From positions 248,001 through 312,000 of the forward strand of contig JAULSN010000012.1 in assembly GCA_033439765.1 (NCBI GenBank): a stretch of DNA of 64,000 bases. The letters are read 5' to 3'. Source of the DNA: Lasiosphaeria ovina. Its lineage: Eukaryota > Ascomycota > Sordariomycetes > Sordariales > Lasiosphaeriaceae. The first letter of the stretch is position 1. Each line of letters begins with the position of its first letter. Shown in pieces: positions 20,635 to 30,406 of this stretch. The translations under genes and the position numbers were made by a program. The notes under the pieces are model-generated. The model ran no database searches and was not told where the DNA came from. It saw only the letters and a list, made by a program, of their open reading frames with translations.

Positions 20635-22923
20635 TCTGACTGGTACTTCAGGGTGTTCACTTCTGATCTGGGTATTAGTATTAGTGTTAGTCTATTACCA
20701 GTTGGCCAAATATCTAGAGCAGACTCGGGGCCACCCGGCGGGATGCTCTTCTTTATACAATGGATATGAACCCTCCCCCAGACTGCTTGATAGCGCCCGT
20801 TTTGCGGAGTTTGATATGGCATCGACCATGGATAGGATTGCGCGAACACGATGCCTTCCAATCGGGCGAGTCCCCAGCCATGGTGGATTACAATTCGAAC
20901 GCGACATCGGCTACAAATGCCGATCCGGGCCCTGCCAAAGACCTGAGCCATGTGTAGCAGTCCGGCCACGCTAGACGCCCCCATCCCATCCGATAAGGCA
21001 CCGATCGGGGGGCACGCAACCCGCGCACACTACACCCCAATCTCGGGTCCGCGATGCCGTATCGAATCAATCGTGTGTGGAGAGGCGATGTTGTTAGACG
21101 CGCACCATATCACGCCATCGCGTAAAGCACCAGCGGGATGGACAACTCAGGGAGCACGCCATCCCTCCCAACACTACATGCCCATGTTTTTGACGACGGC
21201 AACGAGTCACGGTAGCTTTTTCCACGTCGGAAATAGAAACTTGGCGTCACGAGGCCCGGAAGAGCCGCGGGGGCAGGGCGGGAGGATAAGGTGATTGAAT
21301 AAGCAAGGAAGCCGTGTGTGTCATTCCTCGGGTGTTGTGTCCCGTTCCCATGGGCTCGGCCACCAGAAAGGGTGCTGTTGCTTGAACCATCAGGCGATCT
21401 CGGCTTCGCTATCGTGGGGAAAAAATGGGACTCTCATAATCTCATTACGTTGGTTTCGGCCTCGAGTGCCGGGTTGACTCTCCAGTTCGTCGCGGGATTG
21501 TCCTGATCACGTTCCGGGCGCCAAGGGATGACGCAACGTGCTAATTAGCTTGGACCGCTCAGGATAAGACTCAGCTCAAGACGCCTATTAACATGTCGCT
21601 TTCACTTCTTCCCAGTGTGTCCCGTAAAATGCAGAATGGTTGGGCTGGATTTCTTTGTGAATATACGACTGTCGTACTTGATATATTGCTTGAGGCTGAC
21701 TCAGGTGACACCCGAGGTGGACTTCGGAATAATTGAGTAGCAGATGATTATCGCGCTTTTGCTAGCACCCCTTATCAGAGGTGTCTACCTGGGTAGAGGT
21801 AGGCCGAGTAGATACATACCGAACGTATTGTACCTTGCATGTCCTCCAAACGCGCCGCTCATGCTGAGGCACAAGCACAGCCTGCCTCAGCCACCTCCAC
21901 CTCCACCTCCACCTCGGGCAGCCTTTCCTCTGCGGAGCAATCAAGATGCCGCGTTAATATGTATGTGTACAGGGGCGTCGAGTTGTGGCTGGTTGGTTCT
22001 ATGTGGACTCTGTTTCACGTCGATAACCAACAAACGTCACGGCGCATTCGAGCGTTGCAGATACGAATAGTCCTACCCGATCAACTGATTACATATCTTA
22101 GATTAGCTACACTGCCTCAGTTTTATGCATGCTATACTCTAAGCTCAGTGAGTGAAGATAGAGTGGCGCATAGAGCCGGAGAGGTCCCAGAGACACTTTG
22201 CAAGGCAACAATTTAGATACCTGCCCCTGATGGCAACGCGCTGCTAAAAGGGCGGCACCGTTGCCATGTCTACCAAATCGCTTGGTCCCGGATCCTTGCA
22301 AGATAGGCAGACTAAATTGGTGTTTATCTTGGAAGGTGCCTTGGTCACACACAACCACTGCAACTTGGTAATTAATGCCGAGAACTACGACAACTCATTC
22401 CAAATTTCCCCACTCTGCAAGGCTGTAATCCGGCGCTGGGGGCAGGCTAGAATGGAATGTTTGCGTCTGGCAAATACAGATCCTGTCATGTGTGGTCTCC
22501 ACCTGCGGGAAGCCGCAGCGGAAATGAGGGCTGTGGCCGGGCCCTGGCGGCAGCCATCTGATATCTGAACGTAGTCAGCTTGCTGCACAGAACTTGAAGC
22601 TCACAGGTTGGCATCCACGAGCAGAGCCGACCGTCCTCAGTCCACTTCTTGCTGCCAGGTAGCACTTGCTTCCGTCCTGTTATGCTTGTCGCCTCAGAGA
22701 CCGCTCCTTCTCTCCCAAGTCTCGCGTGTGACCAATACTAGACCTAGTCCGTAATTTCAACCGCAGACAGTTTACTGCCCAAGCTCGTACGGTAGCTCCT
22801 TGATGAAAATTTCCTGCCTGTGGTTGATTTCACGTTCTTTTCCTCCCCGCCCACCTCTCCTTCGCAACACCGCACAATCGAGCAGTCTGTGTTGCGCCTC
22901 TCTGGCCGCGGCCCGCTACAGAA
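20635..22923. other. intergenic, 2.3 kb between divergent genes
   Basis: I find no gene here. It contains a short (CCACCT)n run near 21890-21915 and scattered low-complexity tracts. It should hold the promoters of the dioxygenase (minus) and the Cys-rich membrane protein (plus). Confidence 0.5.
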
Positions 22924-24337
22924 ATGGGCTCCCTAAACCCCTGGCTCAGCAACGGCACTTGCTACTACGCTGCCGGGAAGCAATCCGACGATTCCTTCAT
23001 TCCCTGCGGTAATGATGCCCTTGGCCACAAAAGCTGCTGCACTGCTGGCGATGTGTGTCTGAGCCAGAATGCCTGCTACGACGCGGCCTTTGGCCTCACC
23101 TATCTCGCCGGCTGCAGCGATCCCGAGTACAAAGACGATATCTGCCCAAGCAAGAATTCATACACAGGTAATTGTGCTAAGGGCTGGATATACTGGGTAG
23201 TCGCAAACAATGGCTGACATGTCCTGCTCTAGATAGCCCATGGGTCGGTCTCGTGTACTGTACTCCCAATCGCTGGTATGAAGCTCTCTCGACACCCCGC
23301 GGCACTTTGCGCGCCTACGAGAAAGAGTAAGAAATATGGCTGATCAAGTGTGCTGCAGGATGGCTTGTGCCGAGAAGGGCAAGCCAAGCAAGATCAGGTA
23401 TCCGGACAGCTGCACGTGTCCGCCTACAGTCACCGCGGCGTTCACAGCTGCGGGAAAACTCTTTGACATGGCCAGGCTCCCCGGTAGCTTAGGTGGAAGC
23501 ATTGAATGGTCTTCTGATTATCTCCCGCCTACTTCATCTACATCCAGCTCTACTCAGTCGACAAGCCTAGGTGACAGCTCAGGTGTTTCTTCATCATCGC
23601 TGACAGCAAAGGCGACACCCACGACAGCACCCACGGCAACACCCACGGCAGCATCAACGGCAACATCAACCGCGACATTGTCTTCGACCTCCACTTTGGC
23701 CAATCCGACAATTTCCGTAAACAGCAACGCCGACTCCGGGCTCGGCACTGGCGCAAAGGTGGGGGTAGGAGTCGGCGCAACGATTGGCGGTCTGTTATTT
23801 CTGGGTGCACTTTCAGCATTGTGGATGCTCTACCGCCGAAAACGTAAGGACTTGCCCGAAGAGCAATGGCCTGTGCCTGTAGGCGATCCGAAATCCGGAT
23901 CAATGGGGCCAGCGGAAATGCCAACGCCCACACTCCCCGTTTTACCGCCAGAGATGGGGTCCGACCGGACAGCAAGGCCACCCTCGGAGCTACATGGCAA
24001 CAATGCAGCCTCGTACATGTCCAGGAACTCGCCTGGCTACCCCCCGACGAATTCTCCTGGTTATCCCCCGACAAACTCTCCTGGTTATCCCACAGCAAGT
24101 TCTCCTCGTTATCCCCAACCGAACTCGTCTGGTTATCCCCAACCGAGCTCGCCTGGATATCCCCCCACAAACTCACCAGGTTATCATCCGACAAACTCGC
24201 CTGGCTATCCCTCGGCGAATTCACCTGGCTATCCCCCTACGGTGCCAGAGGAGCCATGGCATGATCAGAGGACGACTGGGAGAGGATGGCACTATGTGCC
24301 GCCGTATGCTGACCATGCTGGGGAGTTGCCAAGTTGA
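22924..24337 (+). CDS. Cys-rich single-pass membrane protein with a 9x octapeptide tail
   Basis: A 421-residue protein of unknown function from exons 22924-23167, 23233-23275 and 23359-24337 (introns 65 and 83 nt). The outer part has about twelve Cys (NGTCYYAAGKQSDDSFIPCG, then SCC and CTPNRWMACAEK). It resembles the fungal Cys-rich ectodomains attached to a Ser/Thr stalk and one helix. The stalk at about 155-235 is Ser/Thr/Ala-rich and likely O-mannosylated. The membrane helix is VGVGVGATIGGLLFLGALSALWMLY, followed by RRKRKD. The cytoplasmic tail ends in nine octapeptides of consensus NSPGYPPT. No cleaved signal peptide is obvious at the chosen ATG, so an upstream exon is possible. It may be a wall sensor or adhesin-type protein; that is inference. 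Confidence 0.75.
24026..24241 (+). repeat. 24-bp coding minisatellite, nine units of NSPGYPPT
   Basis: Nine contiguous 24-bp units encode variants of Asn-Ser-Pro-Gly-Tyr-Pro-Pro-Thr. Units 1, 2 and 9 match the consensus, and the others vary at the first and last two positions. All units are in frame in the cytoplasmic tail of the Cys-rich membrane protein. Confidence 0.95.
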
Positions 24338-24862
24338 TTTGAGAGCAGATCTTTGAACAGTATGACCTTCTGGGAGTGGGGAATGAGATCATAATGAACA
24401 GTGGTTGATCATTCATATCTGGGCGATGGTGACGGGACAGATCTCGGGTTTGAGGTGGAACATACGGAGATGGGCGCAGCCATATCCTGAAATGGCGAGG
24501 AAATCGGACATGTCCCGTAATAGGCACTTGTTTTTCTTTCTTCAAAAGACAGGGTAGACAGAATACACATCTTTGATTCGGCTTAATATTACCGATTGCA
24601 GCAAAGTTTTTTTGGGTTACGTTGACACTCACACAACAGACTTCACCCAACCGCGGTCCTTAGCGGCGGGCAGGGATGTTCAATACATGTGAATATCCCG
24701 TAGAATACATTCAATTAGGAATCCCCATACCAGGCTAAAGTTTTGTAAAATTCTGCGGATGCAATGATGAATTCGTCAAACGAAGTGCGGGCTCTCCCAC
24801 CGCCACCACCATATCCATCAGACCAGCATCACGTATCAATGCTGTTTGATCACTTTTCTTCC
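24338..24862. other. intergenic before 5S rRNA
   Basis: No gene is seen. This is the 3' flank of the Cys-rich protein and the upstream region of the 5S gene. Confidence 0.5.
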
Positions 24863-24980
24863 ACATACGACCATAGGCACTGGAAAATTCGGGATCCCGT
24901 CCGCTCTCCCATAGACAAGCCAGCGACCGCCAGACTAGTAGTTGGGTGGGTGACCACCAGTGAATTCCTGGTGTTGTATG
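24863..24980 (+). rRNA. 5S ribosomal RNA (dispersed copy)
   Basis: A 118-nt sequence with the fungal 5S start ACATACGACCATAGG and end GTTGTATG, whose ends pair as stem I. The internal control region is intact: the CCCGTCCGCTCT segment, AAGCCAG, and the box C block AGTAGTTGGGTGGGTGACCA. A T7 run at 24981-24987 terminates Pol III. Single dispersed 5S genes outside the rDNA are normal in filamentous ascomycetes. A 107-codon plus-strand frame across this stretch is an artefact of the RNA gene. Confidence 0.93.
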
Positions 24981-24987
24981 TTTTTTT
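24981..24987 (+). terminator. Pol III T7 terminator of the 5S gene
   Basis: Seven T directly follow the 3' end of the 5S sequence. Confidence 0.8.
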
Positions 24988-25315
24988 CCTATTTTTTTTG
25001 GCTGTGGGGCTTCCCTTCATATTTATGTTCAGGGGTCCTAGACTATCCAACGCACATTATTCCTGCAAGAGACTAGTTTCTAGCTGAACATCTTGTTTGG
25101 TTATCTTGGTTTGAAAGCCGTTGGTAAACTTGTGGACACACCCTAGCAGGGGACGTATGTTAATTGCTAGTCTTGCTCGGTAAACATAACAGGTGCTCGT
25201 AGAGTGTCTATTCCTTTGGGGATATTAATTTAGCCGTATGTTTGATATGACATGAAGGAAGAAGCTAAATATTCTCACCGAAACTCATTAGGATATATTG
25301 AAACAGTCAGGCAAC
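24988..25315. other. intergenic after 5S rRNA
   Basis: No gene is seen. Confidence 0.5.
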
Positions 25316-26113
25316 TCAAGCAGAATTGACGTACAAACCCGACGCTTCTACCTCTCTAGTCCACAGCTTCCAAGGTCTCCCGGAGGACCATTTCGTCATG
25401 TCTGCCGTGGCTTGGGCTTCCTCCTTTGTCAAGTACTGAATGCTCGATAGCGCCGCCCTTGGGGCCATGGACGCGGAAGGAGCCCCTATTGTCAGGGCCG
25501 CTGTCTGGATTGCCGCGTTCTTCTGCGTGTAAACTGCCTGCAGAACTGCCTGCTGGATGCTGTCTCCCACGGTCGTGAATCCGTGGCCGCACATCAGAGT
25601 TACCGAATTTCCGTCGTCGAAAAATCTGGCAAGCGCACTGCCGAGGTGCTCGTTGCGCACAAGCATGTCTCGCAGGTCGCCTTGCTCCAAATACTCGGTG
25701 ATGTTGTAGACCAGCACGCCCTCTGCCCCGAGAAAGCCAGCCATGTGGTAGCACGCTCTGAGAGCGACGCTCATAATGGTGTACGGGATGACGGCGTCAG
25801 AATGGCTGTGCACTACGGCATTGATGTTGGCGTGCCGCTTGTAGATCTCGGAGTGTATATGCCTCTTGGTGTAATCGCTGGCTGAGTTTGGATCCAGAGG
25901 CTCGGCATTCGCGATCCAGTACTCGGCCAGGTCGTCGGGCGAGGATATTGTTGCCGGCGCGATGTTGCGTGACATCACAAAAACGCCGGACTATTTGAGC
26001 GAGTGGCGGAACGACAGGTGGCCATAGGCATCGACAACTCCTTGGTGGTGAAGTATGTGACTCCCGTCAATGAAGTCTCTCCAGTAGCTGCGAATGGGGT
26101 CGGGGTTCGACAT
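25316..26113 (-). pseudogene. class II aldolase/adducin-like protein with an in-frame TAG
   Basis: A zinc-dependent class II aldolase/adducin-fold protein, a family acting on short sugar phosphates or related hydroxy-acids. From ATG 26113 (MSNPDPIRSYWRDF) the frame reads to GHLSFRHSLK, meets TAG at 25990-25988, and continues in the same frame as SGVFVMSRNIAPATIS to the normal stop at 25316. The part after the stop keeps the metal site (VVHSHSDAVIPY) and CGHGFTTVGDS, so only one codon separates this from a full protein of about 265 residues. CAG to TAG would be a CpA-to-TpA change. A downstream ATG at 25975 would give a 219-residue form lacking the first strand region. Whether it is a pseudogene, a sequence error or a readthrough case cannot be decided here. 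Confidence 0.7.
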
Positions 26114-26474
26114 GTTGCTTGCTGTTGAGGTATAATTACCTACTTTGGTGCTTTTCTTTTGTTTTGGTAAAAGAAAGCAAGATGGGGAGGAAGTCATCGT
26201 GCTTTTGACACCCATTCCAATCGACTGAGATGTCGCCATCGAAACATTTCGGCGCAAATCATTCCAGTTCTGCTGCGTGTAAATCGCAAAGCAATGGTAA
26301 AAACCAAACACCAAAACTAAAAAGAATCTATATCCTCGGCGAGTATGTCTAATCTCCAATATCAACAGCTCAGGGTCTAGTCCGGCTTGGTACCTATGGA
26401 TGAAAGAGGGTCGAATAGAAGGGGATTTGGCGGTTCAGTTCAATACACAATACAGATACAGTAACGCTGTTCAC

Positions 26475-26486
26475 AACCCTAACCCT
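26475..26486 (+). promoter_or_regulatory. telobox-like AACCCTAACCCT
   Basis: Two tandem CCCTAA telomeric-type units lie 274 bp upstream of the Tfc6 ATG. Such boxes are bound by Tbf1-like factors at some ribosomal and translation genes in fungi. Confidence 0.45.
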
Positions 26487-26580
26487 GTTTTGGCCCATCA
26501 AGCCCACAGCCCGCCAAATCTGTCGAGCCCGACCTCATTCTCTTTCTCCCAGGCGCGATCGATACTGGAACAGAGAGAGA

Positions 26581-26590
26581 CCCTAACCCT
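26581..26590 (+). promoter_or_regulatory. telobox-like CCCTAACCCT
   Basis: A second copy in the same orientation, 170 bp upstream of the Tfc6 ATG and 95 bp after the first. Confidence 0.45.
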
Positions 26591-26759
26591 TTTCGCAATT
26601 TATAAAACGAAGCAAATGCAATGCCTCTCAGCGGCTAGCCCAGCGCATTCAGCAACAAAATTTTGAAGGGAGGAGAGGAGAAAGGACCAGCCAGCCCTTT
26701 GACGGGGTTTTTCGCACCAAGCCTTAGCTGTCTGTCAGTGATCGATCACAGTCTCCACA

Positions 26760-29042
26760 ATGCGTCTCAGACAAACCCGTGGCGTCAGGAAGCGATATGT
26801 CGAGGACCCCATTCTGCTGGATGACCAAGATGAGCACTTTGCTATCCCGGATGACGGGGATGAAGATGACGATTTCGATGCCCAAGGAGCAGGCCCGCCC
26901 GCCGACGAGGACGAGGACGAAGACGCTGATGGCCAAGACGATGACAATGACGACGCCGCCAGTAGTGAGCCAGACGAGCCAGACGACGGAGGTGCGAACA
27001 ACAAAGCTTCTAGGAGCGCCAAAAAGTTGCGCAATGTAGGCGCCGGTATGATCCAGAGCCGCAAGAGCTTCCATGATATCCCACACTATCCTCTTGAGAC
27101 GCGCATCGTCACGCGCGTCTACGCCGGTCCCCTGAGACGGTACGCTAGATACGGTGCCCTCCGCGACTCCATGTACGGACCCGAGTACCGGCGCATCAAG
27201 ATAATCTGGGACCTCGAGATAAGATGGGCAGAGTTTCCCGCCTTGCCACCTGCGTTGCCGCCTGTCGATCCCGAAGGCATTACGCCGAGTCCCTGGCTGA
27301 CCGCAAGCTTCGAGCTTGACCAGGAGAGAAGCGCGTTCCTCTGGTATGACAACTACCAGGTGAACTCTCCCGAGTTGCAGCGCTCGCATGCTGTCGCCGC
27401 CCATATTGCACGGCGCCTCATCCCTCGGGCCGAGGGCGATCTGGTCACTCTGATTGGGCCCTGGGACAGCCAGAAAGAGTCCAGACTCGGCCACTGGGAC
27501 AGCATGTCCCTAACACCGTCAGGCCTCCCTATAGATGACCCTGACGCCGAAGACAACACACCAAGTGGCTGGATGCTCAACGTGGGAGGCATCCCCTTGG
27601 CTGTGGCGTGGGCTCCTTCGTCCAACAAAGATACGCAACTGCTTGCGGTGGCGATAATACCTTTCTCGGACCAAACTTTGGCCACGCCTGGGGGCAGAGG
27701 CACAGCCGATCAGCAAGATCGCTCAGGATCCATTCAGTTTTGGGAGTTTGCCGCCGACATACAGGATACGGGTTTGGCGGCCCCGTCGAAGCACAAGCCT
27801 CGACTCATTACAGCCAAGATTTTCGACTGGGGCAGACCCAAACGTCTTCAGTGGTGCCCAGTTCCGCTGGATTCAGCTGGCATTTATGGGTTGCTGGCTG
27901 TTCTCTGTGGAGACGGGAAAGCTAGAGTCATTGATATTAAGAGCATCAATGATGGCAATGAGCCCCGTTATGGTTTGTTCCCTCCCCACCTTCCCCCAGT
28001 GTCGTTGCGGAGAGCTCGTTCTGACTACCGGCAACCCTCGACAGAATGGGTTGAGGCGCCAGTGGTGACGCTCGGTATCTCTGACGAATACAGCGTGGAA
28101 GTTACCTGCCTGACGTGGGTTAACACGAATCGCATCGCTCTCGGCCATTTAGACGGTTCCATCACTCTATGGTCCGTTTATCCGTGCGCGATGTTGCTAC
28201 GAGTCGGTGTACATAACACCTATGTGCTCGATATATGCTCCGCCTATCCGTCAAATCCCTACCTCGTGGCCTCAGTTCCCGTTGGGGGCTGCGCGACGCT
28301 GACCGACTTGTCACAACCGAGCTCAGAGTTCACCTACTTCCCCGTGCCCGCAATCAGCTTCCAGCCGAACATGCTATCCTGGAACGAGATGATGCAGGGC
28401 TTCATGACCCTCTACCCGTCCTCGACTCCCAACACTACCATTGCATTTCTCCACCACCGTTTCTTCTGCCAGGCTCGCAGCATTTGCACTGGCACGAACA
28501 CAGTAACATGTGTCTCCTCCGGTACTTCCCACCCATTTATTCTCACTGGTTGCGCAGACGGCTCCGTAAGTTCGTGCAACGCATTGCAAAAGCTTTTCAA
28601 GCAGAAGGGTGAGCCCCAGCGCAAGATCAACATCTTTGAGAATGAGTATAGACCCCTCGACCCCGCTGCAGAAATCGGGGGAGCCAGCTCAGGCTCGCCC
28701 GGTCCAAGGGGCGCTGTAAGGATCTTACAAGGCTTTCTTCCCGAAGAAAACGACGACCCACGGACCGAGAAACGAAAGGAGATGGACAGGAGAAAAAAGT
28801 TGGAGCGGAAGAAAACCAATGCCGGCAAAAGGGGGCGGTCTAAGAAAGGGTCAGGTGCGCAGGAAGAAGTTGATAACCGCGAGGCCGAGATGAACGAGAG
28901 ACTCGCATCTCGGGTTGTTGCTCATGAGCCTCTGACGCGAGTGACGACGGCTGCATGGAACCCGAACCTACGGTTCAGCTGCTGGGCTGCGATTTCTATG
29001 GCTTCCGGATTGATAAAGGTCATGGACCTTGGCGTGCAGTGA
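26760..29042 (+). CDS. TFIIIC subunit Tfc6-like (tau91 type), WD40 protein
   Basis: A 760-residue single-exon protein matching the Pezizomycotina Tfc6 family, a TFIIIC B-module subunit that helps recruit Pol III to tRNA and 5S genes. The N-terminus is basic (MRLRQTRGVRKRYVED), followed by a long Asp/Glu run to about residue 80 and the conserved block SRKSFHDIPHYPLETRIVTRVY with WDLEIRWAEFP. WD-like beta-propeller repeats fill about 270-600 (LNVGGIPLAVAWAP, IFDWGRPKRLQWCP, LTWVNTNRIALGHLDGSITL). A Lys/Arg-rich helical insert lies near 680 (KRKEMDRRKKLERKKTNAGK), and a last strand ends GLIKVMDLGVQ. It is presumably nuclear. Two telobox-like motifs lie in its promoter. Confidence 0.85.
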   Translation: MRLRQTRGVRKRYVEDPILLDDQDEHFAIPDDGDEDDDFDAQGAGPPADEDEDEDADGQDDDNDDAASSEPDEPDDGGANNKASRSAKKLRNVGAGMIQSRKSFHDIPHYPLETRIVTRVYAGPLRRYARYGALRDSMYGPEYRRIKIIWDLEIRWAEFPALPPALPPVDPEGITPSPWLTASFELDQERSAFLWYDNYQVNSPELQRSHAVAAHIARRLIPRAEGDLVTLIGPWDSQKESRLGHWDSMSLTPSGLPIDDPDAEDNTPSGWMLNVGGIPLAVAWAPSSNKDTQLLAVAIIPFSDQTLATPGGRGTADQQDRSGSIQFWEFAADIQDTGLAAPSKHKPRLITAKIFDWGRPKRLQWCPVPLDSAGIYGLLAVLCGDGKARVIDIKSINDGNEPRYGLFPPHLPPVSLRRARSDYRQPSTEWVEAPVVTLGISDEYSVEVTCLTWVNTNRIALGHLDGSITLWSVYPCAMLLRVGVHNTYVLDICSAYPSNPYLVASVPVGGCATLTDLSQPSSEFTYFPVPAISFQPNMLSWNEMMQGFMTLYPSSTPNTTIAFLHHRFFCQARSICTGTNTVTCVSSGTSHPFILTGCADGSVSSCNALQKLFKQKGEPQRKINIFENEYRPLDPAAEIGGASSGSPGPRGAVRILQGFLPEENDDPRTEKRKEMDRRKKLERKKTNAGKRGRSKKGSGAQEEVDNREAEMNERLASRVVAHEPLTRVTTAAWNPNLRFSCWAAISMASGLIKVMDLGVQ

Positions 29043-29302
29043 CAGTCAACCAAGTTCCGAATCGGCAACGTGGTACCTACCATTTGAGCGAAACTTGCTT
29101 GCCTCGTCCTTCTGGTACTTGGCCAACAATATTTTCTCGCTGTATTATTGTCATTTGTATTGTATTATATATCGTATCTACTCGGTAAAGATGGCTAGAC
29201 CAGTTGCGCCTATATGTCCTAAGCTGGTGGTATACTAAATTCAGAAGAAAACAGTGTATCCAATATCACGTCAAAGTCCGGCATTATATCCATGTGGCCG
29301 GT

Positions 29303-30406
29303 TTAGCACTGAGCCCCCAACACGCTGTGACGGTAATCGAACGCCTTGACCATGCCGTACAAATGAGATGCGGCAGCCAAGACAACGCAGATGTGAAATA
29401 TCTGATGAGAGCTGCCAAAAATGTCAACAGTTCCAGGAAACTGGCGTTCTGGCCACCGTGACTAAAAAGCGTGCGTGTTAGTAACAGCGGCCGTGAGCTG
29501 GCGACTGTCGGGTAGAAGGAAGACTCACTGCATACAGGAATGCGCCAAAGATGTACAGAGCTCCCTGGAAGATGACCCAGGAGAGGCCCATCCTTTCGTT
29601 CAAGTCCTGGTATCCGTGGAGCCTCAAGTCCTGAAGTATGGGGACTACCCCTGATGCGCCAAGTCCGACAAACATGAGTGCCCTATACGGGCGCCAGGCA
29701 GGAGTGCGGAAGTGGTCGAACCACGACACGACCAGGCAGCCCAGGCCCAGGAGCGATATCTGCACATACAGTGCTACGGTTAAACAATTTGCCAGGCTGG
29801 AGGGTTAAACCGTTGGGGGGGTTGACGCACGACGGACAGATACAGGGTCGCTAAAGTCGGGCGACATACGAAGCCGTAATAGATGGCCGGCACGTAGCTA
29901 CCGACGATCAGGAGCACAATGCCCGAGTAGTCGAGCTTGTTCCCCCATTTCGCCACGGAGGGCGAATGGTTGGAGAGAGTATGGTACGTGGCACTCATGC
30001 CCAGGCACAGGAAAGCGCCAGCAAAGAAGCAGGAGAAAACGAGCAAGTCGGCATCGGACGCAGACTCGTAGCGGGGGGCAATCACGGAGTGCAGGATGAC
30101 GGCGCCGACCGTGAAGGTCAAGGCGCCGAGCAGGTGCGACCAGATGTTGACCGTCTCGTTGTGCAGGTAGCCCAGGCTGGCAAAGGAGCGCCAGCAGCTG
30201 TTGCTCGTCTGGCGGTAGCCTCGCACAATGTAGGCATTGTCTCGGCGCCAGGACGGGAGCTCGTCCCACAAGACTAGGAGGGCCTGCTCGACCTTCGACT
30301 CGACCTTTCGCGCAGCGTCGACGACAGTCTGGGCGGCGGCATTTGAAGGACGCCGTTGCCGTTGCCGCAGCGAGCTTGCTGGTGTCTTCTTGGTTCCACT
30401 TGCCAT
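29303..30406 (-). CDS. PAQR / hemolysin-III family membrane protein (Izh-like)
   Basis: A 321-residue seven-helix protein of the progestin/adiponectin-receptor (PAQR) family, related to yeast Izh proteins involved in lipid and zinc homeostasis. Exons are 30406-29831, 29759-29529 and 29461-29303, with introns of 71 and 67 nt, both phase 0. The metal-binding set is complete: SATYHTLSNHS after helix 2, DYSG at helix 3, and SSHQIFH near the C-terminus. The cytoplasmic N-terminus contains LPSWRRDNAYIVRGYR and NETVNIWSHLLGA, both typical. The tail is short (LGAQC). It is convergent with Tfc6, with 260 bp between the stops. Confidence 0.92.

Larger units (their letters stand above)
26114..26759. other. 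intergenic, Tfc6 promoter region with two telobox-like motifs
   Basis: This 0.65 kb lies between divergent genes. It carries AACCCTAACCCT at 26475-26486 and CCCTAACCCT at 26581-26590. Confidence 0.6.

Noticed and set aside
23276..23358. Alternative 32-nt intron (23327-23358) in the Cys-rich gene.
   Set aside because: Too short for a fungal intron; the donor at 23276 gives an 83-nt intron and a better protein (NRWMACAEK).
24764..25087. A 107-codon open frame on the plus strand.
   Set aside because: It lies over the 5S rRNA gene and its terminator; the similarity is to the RNA, not a protein.
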